Source: Diploptera punctata
Lineage: Eukaryota; Arthropoda; Insecta; Blattodea; Blaberidae
NCBI GenBank assembly: GCA_030220185.1
Contig: JASPKZ010008350.1
Coordinates: 697,001 to 761,000 of the forward strand
DNA: 64,000 nt
Direction of reading: 5' to 3'
This document shows, piece after piece, positions 10,766-20,772 of the stretch; the stretch's first letter is position 1, and each line of letters opens with the position of its first letter. Below the pieces are notes generated by a model that saw nothing but the letters and a program-made list of their open reading frames with translations, searched no databases and had not been told where the DNA came from. The translations under genes and the position numbers were made by a program.

Positions 10766-10944
10766 TGTATGTAAATAACACTATGCTAGTTTAATTAGTC
10801 GCAGGCCATTTATGTATATTCTACTGTATTTTTAGACCTGAGTAAACAAACAAGAAATTACCATACTGAGGCATAGAACATTTATGTTTAAATAGTTGAA
10901 TTTCCTTACAAATTATTTTAAAACATTGCAACGGGTACGTCCTG
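10766..10944. other. No recognised feature
   Basis: Short AT-rich spacer between LINE-B and SINE-3. Confidence 0.5.
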
Positions 10945-11188
10945 GGCCGTAGCGAGTGGTTAAAGCAAAATGCTCTGCCGCAGAACTACGGGATTTGCAC
11001 TGGTTCGGGTCTCCTTGGGGGGAAGAAATTTTATCATGGAATTTGGTCAATATGGGACCGGTGCCACCCAGCAACATAAGGAATTAGCGTAGCTACAATA
11101 AGTAGCTGCTGTAGGTTAAGAAAACAAGCTATAACGGCTGGGGGATCACATATGCTGACCATATATCACTCCTACACTCCTTCTGTGA
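10945..11188 (+). mobile_element. SINE-3, 5' part
   Basis: The tRNA-like head (GCCGTAGCGAGTGGTTAAAG as box A region, TGGTTCGGGTCTCC as box B) is followed by the body GGGACCGGTGCCACCCAGCA, AGCTACAATAAGTAGC and GCTATAACGGCTGGGGGA. It breaks at CTGTGA, where the TGA element is inserted, and resumes at 11777. A near full-length copy is at 50.77-51.09 kb. Confidence 0.85.
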
Positions 11189-11773
11189 CTATTTAACTCA
11201 TGCCACAAATGCTGGTCAATGACCAATCACGTTTCAATGAATGTTGTTTTACAACCAATAACTGTCGTGTTTCACCTCGCTCTTTATCGATTTATCTTTA
11301 TCAGCCCCTGCTTTTGTGATAAAAGAAGCTCCTCCTTTTTAATGTTCTGAACAGGTCAAAGCATTATTTTTCTCCAACAAATACACTGAATATAGCAAAT
11401 AATGAAAATATTCCTTCATTTTACTGAGTTGTTTACTAAAAAAATAAATGAATAACCGTAATCTTGATTATGATATATAGTTTGATGTGTTTCATTATTT
11501 CTCCACTTGGGTGCACTCTTACAATATTACGATCTTATTTGGCAATAGGCTAAATAATATGATCAAGCAGCAGTGAATGAACATAACTTCACATTTCTGA
11601 TTTGTTTTCAAACATCGCCGTTTACATTAAATATATAAATATTTTAAAATAACTATAGTTAAACAATGATTTGTGAGTAAACAGCTTAATGTTATTCGTT
11701 AAATAGTCCTAACAAATGCCACTCTTGATTTCCAATTTATCGATAATTTGGAAATCAAGAGTGGCATTACTTA
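11189..11773 (+). mobile_element. TGA element, longest copy (585 bp)
   Basis: Unclassified non-autonomous element inserted in SINE-3. It starts CTATTTAACTCATGCC and ends GGCATTACTTA, with TGA on both sides (11186-11188, 11774-11776). Near its 3' end is a strong hairpin: GCCACTCTTGATTTCCAA pairs with TTGGAAATCAAGAGTGGC around TTTATCGATAA. Other copies are at 43486-44017 (minus) and 50176-50614 (plus). No ORF encodes a transposase. It could be a MITE or a derivative of a larger unknown transposon. Confidence 0.78.
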
Positions 11774-11776
11774 TGA

Positions 11777-11860
11777 TTAACACATGTGGAAGTAAGACCA
11801 GTAACCGGCTGTAGGTCAAGTGTCTTCTAGGCCTGTCGAGCTATGGAGTTGTGTTTTTAT
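11777..11860 (+). mobile_element. SINE-3, 3' part
   Basis: The TTAACACATGTGG, GACCAGTAACCGGC and GAGCTATGGAGTT blocks continue SINE-3 after the TGA-element insertion. Confidence 0.75.
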
Positions 11861-12094
11861 TGCACGGGATACTGAATTGTCGTATGGACAATTTTATCTC
11901 AGTGGAAATTTATTTTTCCATGAAGACACTAATCAGTGCGCCTCCCTTATATAAGTACCAAGCCTTGGTAATGCCTTAGATTGCTCGGCGATGATGCGGA
12001 TGCAGACAAATTTATATTATTAAGTAAGACATTTAGTGTCATAATATTCATAAACTATTTATTTCATAAGCCTAATTTAGTTAAAATAAATATA
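11861..12094. other. No recognised feature
   Basis: No gene or repeat recognised. Confidence 0.45.
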
Positions 12095-12388
12095 TCTGTG
12101 GCACGAAAGATATAAATATCCAAGGCCGATCGAAGTGGCTGCGTTCACTGTGTAGCAGAATGCAGTATAAGCTGTCATGTAGTTAGCGCGGGGCAATCCC
12201 TCAACATTAGTTTTAATTCTTCTAATCGGATTTCAATATTTCATGTAGCTACTCAGTTATGCTCTCGGGATGAGTGTACCCATTCAGAACTCTTTAGCAA
12301 ATAAAACATTTCTATGATATTTCCGAGAATCGAACCCAGGACATCTGAGGTGGAAACACGCTAACCATTACACCATTGAGGCGGTCAT
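12095..12388 (-). mobile_element. SINE-5 copy 1
   Basis: Read on the minus strand, the tRNA-like head occupies about 12388-12320 (box A GGTGTAATGGTTAGCG, box B GGGTTCGATTCTC). The body includes GAGTGTACCC and CAATCCCTCAACATTA (plus-strand words) and ends near a GGCACGA motif. A second copy is at 35262-35548. Confidence 0.78.
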
Positions 12389-12697
12389 AGAGCTAATTTT
12401 TGTTGCATCTTAAATATATTTTACATTGAGTTTACAAACTGACATAGGAAAATATTGATAATAATTAATAATATTGCATAGAGCCTAAACGTTGATATCT
12501 GGAGAAAAAAAAAGAAGTCTCAAAATACTTAAAGTAAAGATATATCGATAAATTTTACTAAAATTTGTACGATTAAGAGGTTGCCTACATATTTATTTTA
12601 CTCGTTGAATAACAGGAAACTATGTTACCTTATTTTATTACGTAATTTTGAATTTACTAGTTGCAATATGTAAACAAATTACTCTGTGTAGTAGTTA
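12389..12697. other. No recognised feature
   Basis: AT-rich spacer. Confidence 0.45.
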
Positions 12698-12900
12698 AGA
12701 AAAATTCAAATATCTAGGAACAATAAATACAAACAGGAATGAGGTGCACAAATAAACTAAATATAGATTCAATTATGAAAATGCATGGTATTATAGGCCT
12801 ACATTACCGGGACTATTGTCCCAACTTCTCTAAAAAAAAGTATTAAACTTGCGTCCACGAACCTACGGGTTTGATAGTGCCAGTGAATTGTTTAGTTTAG
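12698..12900 (+). mobile_element. LINE-A with a large internal deletion
   Basis: The sequence encodes EKFKYLGTINTNRNEVHK-like residues, then the ALQR/TPMSQLL segment, then jumps directly to the terminal CGTCCACGAACCTACGGG block and GTGCCAGTGAATTG tail. About 400 bp between these are missing. A TAGGCCTA micro-insertion lies at 12794-12801 relative to other copies. Confidence 0.82.
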
Positions 12901-13154
12901 TAAGAAAGAAAAATAATACAGATTTTTTTTTCAATAGAAACTATTTCTGGAATTCACTAAATTATTTAGTATTTTTTATTTGATTGATATCATCGAATAC
13001 AAAATCATTATTTAGAGGAACGGTTCAAAGCACATAATAGAAGATCTAAGATTTAATACGTCAGAAATACGCGTACAATAAAATTAAAATAAATTAATCT
13101 GATGAGTGATCTGCGCAAAGGGTGAGAGTAAAAAATCAATGTATAACTTTATTA

Positions 13155-13186
<32 letters not shown>

Positions 13187-13187
13187 A
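13155..13187. repeat. GT dinucleotide repeat
   Basis: Around 15 TG units. The surrounding plus-strand frame (13106-13429) is accidental: it runs from unique sequence into LINE-A. Confidence 0.9.
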
Positions 13188-13324
13188 TTTATTTACACAC
13201 TTACAACACAGATGTAGCTGAAGTATCTAAAAGGTTTAGTATAAATGACAGGATATGCTTTAAGTCTATAATAATATCAGTACGGAATCTATATATGATA
13301 TTTATTTTAATTAATTTTCTACAA

Positions 13325-13835
13325 ACTTGCGAGGTGCAAAGGAAATTAAACATAGGCTCAACTCTAGACACGCATGATAATATCCATTGCAGGGACTCTT
13401 ATCGTCCCAACTTCTCTAAAGAATGTTAAATTAAAAATACGTAAAAGGATTGTGCTTCCAGTTTTACTTGACATGTGTGAATGCTTTAAAAGAGGAGAAA
13501 AAATTACGAGTGATTAGGAAAGTTTTTTGACCAAATAATATTTACAAGTACTTTATGGGAAATAGGATGTAATAATAACAGTTAAGTTTCGTAGTCTATG
13601 ATGGGCAGGTCAGGTTGTACGAATGAGGAATGAAAGAGGGACATGAAAACTCCCTGTAAGAAAGGTTGCGGTAAAGCACCCAGTATTTATGCCAATAATG
13701 AGGAGGAGAAATAATACTATGATAGGAGACAGCCTACAGGGAATGACTGGAAAACATTAGCTCAGGATAGGAACGTTTGGAGAGCTTGTGTCCGCATAGC
13801 AATGAAACTCCGGTTTCAATAGTGTCAGTGAATTG
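13325..13835 (+). mobile_element. LINE-A, decayed 3' end
   Basis: It contains GAGGTGCAAAGGAAATTAAA, the GACTCTTATCGTCCCAACTT block, TTTTTTGACCAAATAATA (decayed FGPK region), GATGGGCAGGTCAGGTTGTA, CTACAGGGAATGACTGG, and the end TTTCAATAGTGTCAGTGAATT. Multiple deletions and stops are present. It is clearly older than the 1.2-kb or 51.8-kb copies. Confidence 0.82.
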
Positions 13836-14344
13836 GGTATTTTACATAGTTTGTTTACATTTACTAATTATTTAACATTATTTATTTTTATATTTATTTT
13901 ATCCTCTGGTAGGCCTAAAGTTAAATCATTGACACATTTCTTTGTGTGTTTACAGAGAAGTACAGAATGTACAGAGTGCAGCGTAAGTCAGTCAATAGAA
14001 AATGCAAATATGTTATTTTCTGTAGCTTACAACATCTATACAAAAAACAACTGCCGAAATTGTTCAAAGTGACCTCCATTGTTGTTTAAGCAGTAGTGTT
14101 TACGATTATATTCTGAAGGTCCCGTATTCAAATCCGTTTCAAGCAATCTGACTTATTTTCCTTGCAACCATGTGCAGTGGTTAACAGAAATTTGCCGCAT
14201 TCTGTATCATAAAATAAATTCTTTTCTTTCTGGGTACAGACGCCTATTCTATAAAAACCAATGAATATTTCCCATTTCTAAACATATTTTAATGTTATTC
14301 AGAAATGGTATTTTTTTTATTTGGTAATATTCCACAATACAGTG
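13836..14344. other. No recognised gene; weak tRNA-like relic possible
   Basis: AT-rich. A faint box-B-like GTATTCAAATCC near 14130 suggests a decayed tRNA-derived repeat, but the head cannot be folded. Confidence 0.4.
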
Positions 14345-14725
14345 TTTATCTTTCAGCCCAAAGTGATTTGTCGCCAGAGGTTCCAGTCTAAAGCATCTTC
14401 TTCCCTCAAATCTCTAGCTTCCATAATCTCTTCACTCCATCCACCCATCGTTCTCTAGGCCTGACTCTTCCATTTCTTCCATTAGCTTTTCAATTAAGTA
14501 TCTTCTTTGGTATTCTCTCTTCTTCCATTGTTATATGGTGTCCATACCATTTCAAACGTGTTTATTATATTTTTCCTAATTTTTTTTTCAACTTGCATAA
14601 TTTCCCTTATTGTGCTGTTTCTGACCTTATCTCTTCTTGAAATTCTTGCCAATCGCCTCAAAAAATCCATTTCTACTGCTAACAGATTGTTGGCTTGTTT
14701 TCTACTTTCTCTGGACAGAAATTGT
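14345..14725 (-). mobile_element. LINE-C 3' fragment
   Basis: Minus-strand translation with few interruptions gives MDFLRRLARISRRDKVRNS, a MVWTPYNNGRREYQRRYLI-like stretch and LEREEDALDWNLW-like residues at the C-terminus. It has the layout of LINE-A and LINE-B ends (RT thumb, then an HV/RM region and a basic RP-rich motif) but distinct sequence. Confidence 0.72.
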
Positions 14726-15645
14726 AATTAAGCGTATAATTCTTTAAATTTGGTCCTTTCCACGAAATACAAAATTAAAGTTCGAAGGATTAATATGTTA
14801 ATTCTAATAGGCCCCTAAACCTAAGAGATTTAGGAGACACATCAATCTTCAAAAATAAATTTTCCAGCGTTTAGTGATAAACTGGATATTAAATAAGATA
14901 TATCACTCAAAGTTTAAGGTGACTTTGAGAAATCTTAATAGAAAATAGAAACTCCAACAATTCAGCTTTTAGTCTGGTACTGATCCATATAATCCTATTC
15001 CAACAGAAATCTCTTGTAGACATTCATTGTTATCCTCTTCCTGATCGTCAATCATATCGATAATGTCACGTCTTAATAATCGATTAGAGTGTTTGCTACT
15101 GGAAATCAGATGAATGTTTAAAAGTCTTATGCTAAATGACAAGTATACTTTATTTTTAGGTCATCAATTATTTCAAGTGATGCAATAATCCAGGTGAAAA
15201 TCTCAAGGTACATCTAACAGATTTTATTATTTGTTTGTAAGGTCAGTGACTGTTATGTCTGCAAAGAATAATCGGTTATCGCTTTTTAGTACTTAGATCT
15301 GTGGAAAATTTATTCGGTTTTACGTTCTTACTTTCATACTTGAACTTATTATAGCTTCAACTTATTTGCAATTATTATTGCTAGAGGGGTCTTGCATTTA
15401 ATATACAAAGGGAAAGAGTATTTTTCAGCTACCTAAAATATTTTGTGAAAGAATGAGAAAAAAAAGTAGTAATGTTGGTCTAACATCTAAAATTTGTTTT
15501 GTGCGACATATTTTTATATTCTGTATTAAAAATATTAAAAATTGAACTTTTAAGGTAAAAGATAAAAAATTGACAGTATTAAGGTCAAATCTAATATTAA
15601 AGAGTGCAACTCTTATAACACAGACACATAGGTTGCACACACATA
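14726..15645. other. No recognised feature
   Basis: AT-rich sequence without supportable genes. Confidence 0.5.

Positions 15646-15695
<50 letters not shown>
15646..15695. repeat. AT dinucleotide repeat
   Basis: About 25 TA units directly upstream of LINE-C. It creates frames encoding IYIYIY runs on both strands. Confidence 0.92.
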
Positions 15696-15696
<1 letters not shown>

Positions 15697-15699
<3 letters not shown>

Positions 15700-15978
15700 A
15701 AATAAGGGAAATTATGGGTGTACAAGAGGAGCCGGACATCAGAGACATTATAAAAAAAAAAGATTACAGTGGTATGGCCATGTCAAAAGAATGCCAGAGC
15801 AAAGATTGCCTAAAATTGTTATGGAATGGATCCCAATGGAAAGGAGGAAGAGAGGAAGAACGAAGAAAACTAGGATAGAAGTGGTACAAGCAGATATGAA
15901 TATCAGAGGATTGGAGGAATATCAATGGATGGACAGAGAGGAATGGTGTTTGGTTTCCGGAAGACGGCTGCCATGATA
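15697..15978 (+). mobile_element. LINE-C 3' end
   Basis: Across one frameshift the plus strand encodes EIMGVQEEPDIRDIIKKK, then LQWYGHVKRMPEQRLPKIV, EWIPMERRKRGRTKKTRIEV and the end EEWCLVSGRRLP stop (15791-15976). This is the carboxyl tail of a non-LTR RT. It is 5'-truncated at the TA repeat. The GHVKRM and RRKRGR motifs are the family hallmarks. Confidence 0.85.
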
Positions 15979-16017
15979 ACCGGATGATTATGATATATAC
16001 ATAGGCTGTATGGTATT

Positions 16018-16359
16018 TTCAATGCCACAGATTTCTTTTTTTGCTTTTCTGGTGTTTCTCTCTTGGCATTGGCGTAATTGTAACCCACTTCTGAAGTTGG
16101 GGCGCCTGGAAGGCGGGGTTACGTTGTTCCGATGATATGATGGATTATGATAATGACAGTGGTGCACCAGGAGAGTCCTTAATTCTAAGCTTAATCTAAG
16201 ATAATATGAATGATGATGATTGCGATGGTCATATGACGTTCGAGGACCGTTTGGGCCTTAAAGTTTCCTGACATTTGTCTTATAGGTGAGGAAAAGCCCT
16301 GGTAAAAACCTCAACCAGGAAACTGTCCCTACCGGGAATCGAACCTAGGCACGCTGCGT
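16018..16359 (-). mobile_element. SINE-1A copy, head-to-head with SINE-1B
   Basis: From the left it reads the reversed A-type 3' half (GGCATTGGCGTAATTGTAAC, AGGCGGGGTTACG, GTGCACCAGGAGAGTCCTTA), then the shared body (TTTCCTGACATTTGTCTTA) and the reversed box B GGGAATCGAACC near 16336. The head stops at about 16359, where a plus-strand SINE-1B begins. Confidence 0.85.
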
Positions 16360-16683
16360 TCTCCAGGTAGCGTGCTGCCTTGTCACTCAGCGGACCCGGG
16401 TTCGATTCCCGGTCGTGACAGGCTCCTGGGTGAGGTTTTTCTCGGAGTATTTCCTCACCTGTAAGACAAATGTGAGGAAGCTTAGGGCTCAACGGTCCCC
16501 GTAAATCATCCGGTCATTACCATCACCCTTATCATTATCATCATCATTCTTCACCGGTGTGAAAAGCAACGGGAAGCTACCACACCTATAATTCCCTAGT
16601 AAAACTGCAAAGCGTAGCATAAAAATGCTGTGATTGCAGTGAAAGACCTGCCCTCGGGAAGAATTACTATGGATGGATATATT
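16360..16683 (+). mobile_element. SINE-1B copy, head-to-head with SINE-1A
   Basis: It starts inside the head (AGGTAGCGTGCTGCCTTGTC), has box B GGGTTCGATTCCC at about 16399, the shared body and the B-type 3' half (CACCGGTGTGAAAAGC, CAACGGGAAGCTACCACACC, GAATTACTATGGATGGATAT). The first 20 or so head bases are missing, as in the partner copy. Confidence 0.87.
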
Positions 16684-16704
16684 ATAAACGATTTAAGGCA
16701 TTTT

Positions 16705-16965
16705 ACCTTCTTGCAGAGTCCAATGGGGTAATGAATTTTCTCATGGAATTTCGGTTAGTATGGGAACGGTACCCACCTAGCATCGTGACGAATTTGGATA
16801 ATTAGAATAAATATAGGATCCACATTGAGAAAACTAGCTGTAACGTCTGGGAGACGCGACATATTCATCACATATTACCCTTAATTGGTTGGATAATCGA
16901 CCACCTCTGTGATTAACACAGCAGGTCAGAAGCACACTAGTAGACCAAGGCTCCATGGAGAGGAT
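16705..16965 (+). mobile_element. SINE-3 fragment lacking its head
   Basis: AATTTTCTCATGGAATTTCG, ACCCACCTAGCATCGTGA, AACTAGCTGTAACGTCTGGG and CACCTCTGTGATTAACACAG match the SINE-3 body. The tRNA-like head is absent or unrecognisable. Confidence 0.78.
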
Positions 16966-16980
16966 TATGTTGTATGTATA

Positions 16981-16984
<4 letters not shown>

Positions 16985-17022
<38 letters not shown>

Positions 17023-17024
17023 GC
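16985..17024. repeat. TA dinucleotide repeat
   Basis: Interrupted TA array following a short TGTGTGTA stretch. Confidence 0.9.
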
Positions 17025-17320
17025 GCTAATAAGTAAATAAATTCAACTCGTGTCCAACTCAAGGTCGGGTAGAGAGATGAGATGAGATGAGCCCCTATAT
17101 GTAGATATCTGTGAATGACAAGAGTGCCGGCAGACCACACTTGACGCGCCATCACAGGGGCGGATGAATGAAAATGAAACGAAACAGATAAGATGATTAT
17201 GGAGAAATGATGGAATAAAAATATGTCAGGTGAAAACGGGAGAAAACCTATCCAAGCTCCGTTTCGTTCACCACAAACTCACATGGAGCGGCCGAGACTA
17301 TATCACATGATAAAAGTAAA
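17025..17320. other. No recognised feature
   Basis: Contains GAGATGAGATGAGATGAG at about 17078. No gene is supportable. Confidence 0.45.
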
Positions 17321-17321
17321 G

Positions 17322-17524
17322 TTAACCCAGTACAATTCCTAGGAGGTCGCTTGGGAAAGTAGGATGTTAAGGCTCGCACCTTTATGAACAATTGGTTCTG
17401 GATATCAGCCAAGTTGTTAACTTTGCGTGACGGCCATCTTTACACCAGTACAAGCGTCTGGTAGTCATACCCATTAAACACTGAGTCGACCCCAGAACCT
17501 TGGTATCGCCAGAAGGTTAGGCCA
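17322..17524 (-). mobile_element. SINE-2 body, head missing
   Basis: The reversed body words (TGCGTGACGGCCATC, CAAGCGTCTGGTAGTCAT, ACTGAGTCGACCCCAGAACC, GCCAGAAGGTTAGGCC) match the SINE-2 copy at 1.8 kb. A TA-rich simple repeat replaces the tRNA-like head on the right. Confidence 0.82.
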
Positions 17525-17525
17525 A

Positions 17526-17580
17526 TAAATATATATATATATATATATATATGTATATGTATTTATTTATTTATTTATTA
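17526..17580. repeat. TA then TTTA simple repeat
   Basis: About 12 TA units followed by TATTTATTTATTTATT. Confidence 0.88.
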
Positions 17581-17727
17581 TAGCTAACTTTTTGACATTT
17601 AGAAATGTAGGCCAATTACCGGTATGACACGAAAAGAAAATAGCCTAAATGCCTGAGCCGGGGTCGCGTCAGGTATTTTTTTTTCATGTCCTATAGACCT
17701 ATATATACTTTATAATAACTATTTTGT

Positions 17728-17733
17728 AATACA

Positions 17734-17817
<84 letters not shown>

Positions 17818-17902
17818 TATTATTATTATTATTATTATAATTATTATTATTATTATTATAATTATTAATATAATTATAATTATTATTACAATTATACTTG
17901 TA

Positions 17903-17952
<50 letters not shown>
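17728..17952. repeat. Large AAT/ATT trinucleotide array
   Basis: AAT units in the left half switch to ATT units in the right half, making an imperfect inverted structure about 225 bp long. It gives a frame of isoleucine runs (17719-17994 minus) that is not a gene. SINE-1A begins at its right edge. Confidence 0.9.
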
Positions 17953-17953
<1 letters not shown>

Positions 17954-17954
17954 G

Positions 17955-18345
17955 TCCACCGCCGTGGTCTCGAGGTAGCGTGCTGCCTTGTCACCCAGCG
18001 GGCCCTGGTTCGAACCCCGCTCTGGTCAAGTTTCCTGGGTGAGGTTTTTTCCGGGGTTTTTCCTCACCTGTAAGACAAATTTCAGGATATTTTAAGGTCC
18101 AAACGGTCCCCGATCATCATCTGGCCATCATTATCATCAATATCACATTCACCTCATTAGATTAAGTTTAGGTTTACGGCTTCTCCTGGCGCATCATTAC
18201 CCATAGTCATCACCCATCATATCATTGGGGCAGCGTAACCCCGTCTCCCAGGCGCCCCAACCTCAGAAGTGGATTGCAATAGATGCCAGGAGAGAATACC
18301 TGAAATGTCGAATGACAAACAGGTGGCATTGAATAAAAGTATTAT
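17955..18345 (+). mobile_element. SINE-1A, full length
   Basis: The complete head starts TCCACCGCCGTGGTCTCGAG with box B GGTTCGAACCCC. The shared body and A-type 3' half follow in order (AGATTAAGTTTAGG, CTCCTGGCGCATCATTAC, GCAGCGTAACCCCGTCTCCC, CTGAAATGTCG), and the end is GCATTGAATAAAAG with TTA repeats. It is the best reference copy of type A here. Confidence 0.9.
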
Positions 18346-18844
18346 TATTTATTTAATTCATTTTACCAGATGGAATTAAAACTGTAAGCTCTTTTTTCAC
18401 ATCACATGTTAAAATTATGTAAACATAAACAATTAAGAAAGTTAAATTAATAACACACAACACACAATACAGAACTGATAAAAAAATACAAAGTATATTA
18501 AATATTTTATGAGGTGAGTACTATATGACGATTAGTGCTTTATGTCACCACATTTCTGTGGTTCAAATATAAAGAGGAAATATGTAACTATCAGTTCATT
18601 TGTTAAACTGATTCAAAGCAACATAAAATAGAATTAGGTGTACAAAAGGTGTGACATAAATTGTGATCACATGGAAATAAACGTATAGAGTTCATTTATA
18701 AAATCTCCATTTACTCAGGAAGTTGAAATATTTAGAGAATTTATAGATTAATCTTTTTTTTTTTGCCCATGTATCTGACAATATTTTACAAATGAGAGGT
18801 GATAACGAAGTCTACGAAACCGTATTTGAAAAATAGAATAACAA
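18346..18844. other. No recognised feature
   Basis: AT-rich. A long poly-A/poly-T background and no supportable gene. Confidence 0.5.
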
Positions 18845-19828
18845 TTAAATTTTAATTTTAAATTAAAAAAAAAGAAGGGATTTTGTGTGCTTATTAACCG
18901 ACAACATATCCAGACAAATTACATTTTTTTATATTAATTATAAAGCTAACTACATAATTTTAGGACCAGAAGAATTTAAAGGACTCAATGGTATTAATAA
19001 GCTGTTAGTTTACGCTGATGATGTAGTACTATTGGCCGATAGCGAGGAGATACTAAAGTACAACACGCACACACTATTGAGTAACATTAAGATATTAGGA
19101 CTGGAAGTAAATATCAATAAAACTAAATATATAGTCACACGTAGAAATACATTATATAATGGAAATGGACAGATAATGACAAATGAGGGAAATTTTGAGG
19201 AAGTGGCTGAATTCAAATACCTAGGAACAATAATCACAAATAGGAATGAGATGCACAAAGAAATTAAACAGAGACTCAATTCTGGAAATGCGTGCTATTA
19301 TGCATTGCAGAGACTCTTCATGTCCCAACTCCTTTCAAAAAAACGATTTAACTGAAAATATATAAACTACTGTATTATTCTACCAATTATATTATATGGG
19401 TGCGAAACATGGATTCTTACTTTAAGGGAGGAAAGGAGATTACAGGTATTTGAGAATAAAGTAGGCCCTACTTAGGAACATTTTTGGACCAAAGAGAGAC
19501 GAACAGACAGGTGAATGGAGAAGACTACATAAGAATGAATACATGGTCTTTATAGGAAGCCAGATATAATAAGAACAGTTAAGTCTCGTAGACTGCGATG
19601 GGCAAGACATGTTGCACGTATGGGGAATGAAAGATTTGCATGGAAGCTTCTTGTAGGAAAGCCAGAGGGAAAACGCCCAGTTGGTAGACCAAGAATGAGG
19701 GAAGTAGATCATACAGGAAATTATTGGAAAGCATTAGCTCAGGATAGGGATGTATGGAGAGCTTATGTCCGCGCGGCCATGAACCTACGGGTTCGATAAT
19801 GCCAGTGAGTAAGTAAGTAAGTAAGTAC
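18845..19828 (+). mobile_element. LINE-A, longest copy, with intact YADD catalytic box
   Basis: The frame 18885-19355 encodes the RT palm: LLVYADDVVLLADSEE (catalytic YADD), then LGLEVNINKTKYIVTRR, the FKYLGTIITNRNEMHKEI block and RLNSGNACYYALQRLFMSQL. After a frameshift near 19350 the remaining C-terminal blocks follow (GCETWILTLREERRL; RGWAR-type GHV region; GKPEGKRPVGRPRM) and end MNLRVR, followed by GTGCCAGTGAGTAAGTAAGT. The 5' half (endonuclease, RT fingers) is missing. It cannot produce an active enzyme as it stands. A TAGGCCCTA micro-insertion lies at 19462-19470. Confidence 0.93.
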
Positions 19829-19971
19829 GATTATAAGTTTGATTAATCAACCGGAACTTAAAACGTGCGAAACTTTAATTGTCTTAAGTTTACGAAATAA
19901 TTTTAGTAATTGTTGACAGAAGATTTCTTTAGATTCCTTAGGCCTATATGAATAGTTAAAGTTCATCATCA
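19829..19971. other. No recognised feature
   Basis: Short spacer; TAGGCCTA at 19939-19946. Confidence 0.45.
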
Positions 19972-20258
19972 TCATCTTCATGGTAGGCCATTGGCCTGTT
20001 CCGCTCTAAGAATTCATCTTCCCATCGTCTTCTAGGACGTCCCACATCTCTATAGCCTTGAGGTTGGTACAACAGTGCTTGTTTTGTTAGCCTAGAAGAG
20101 TCCATTCTTAAAATATGTTCATGTCATTTTTGTTTATAGTTTTGTATTTTTTCATTTAGATTAAAAATGTTGAGTTCTTGCCTAATTGTTCCACTAGGAA
20201 TGTGGTCTCTTATAGAGTATATCCTGCAACGTATCTGAGGAACTTCATCTGTGATGAA
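19972..20258 (-). mobile_element. LINE-B-type 3' fragment
   Basis: The reversed LINE-B C-terminal layout is visible: CTTCTAGGACGTCCCACATC (reverse of the GRP motif), then an HMRRYS-like region, and TGCAACGTATCTGAGGAAC (reverse of the FLRYVAGY segment) near 20226. Tail-side AT CATCATCTTCATGG lies at the left. No long frame remains. Confidence 0.72.
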
Positions 20259-20486
20259 TAATTAAAGTTATATCATAAATTACTTCTCTACAAAACACTT
20301 TTAAACAAGAATATTCCACATGAACATATCCTAATGTCAGTACAATTCCTGTGCCTTAATGAAAAACCAATAACGAGCGTATTTCTTTAATTTATTGTGG
20401 ATAAATGGAGAAATCATTTGCATTGTATGCATTCATACAAAATCTTAAAACTTTGTTTAATTATCACCCAAATGGTAAAAGATATG
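20259..20486. other. No recognised feature
   Basis: No supportable gene. Confidence 0.45.
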
Positions 20487-20772
20487 TCCACCGCTGTGGT
20501 CTCGAGGTAGCGTGCTGCCTTGTCACGCAGCGGGCCCGGGATCGATCGCCGGTCGGGAGAGTTTTTCTGGATGAGGTTTTTATCTGGGTTTTTGCTCACC
20601 TGTAAGACAAATGTCAGGAAAACATTAAGGCCCAAACGGTCCCCGAAATCATATGGCCATCATTATCATCATTATCCTTATCATTATCATCATCATCCTT
20701 CACCGGTGTGGAAAGCAACGGGAAGCTACCACTCCTACAACTCCCTAGTAAAGCTGCAAGCATAGCAGAAAA
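20487..20772 (+). mobile_element. SINE-1B, 3'-truncated
   Basis: Full head from TCCACCGCTGTGGTCTCGAG, an altered box B (GGGATCGATCGCC), the shared body and the B-type half through CACCGGTGTGGAAAGC and AGTAAAGCTGCAAGCATAGC. It lacks the final 60 bp. Confidence 0.88.

Noticed and set aside
11189..11773. Helitron identity for the TGA element
   Set aside because: A 3' hairpin exists, but the TC start, CTRR end and A/T insertion site expected of Helitrons are absent.
14085..14140. tRNA-derived repeat around GTATTCAAATCC
   Set aside because: Too decayed to fold or to match another copy.
17719..17994. 91-codon isoleucine-rich frame
   Set aside because: Translation of an ATT/AAT array.
20405..20765. 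Recurring frames with SRSGPGIDRRSG or PDRGSNPGPLRDKAARYLET residues
   Set aside because: The same peptides recur at every SINE-1 copy on both strands (for example 47.4, 55.2 and 56.4 kb). They are readings of the tRNA-derived SINE, not a gene family.
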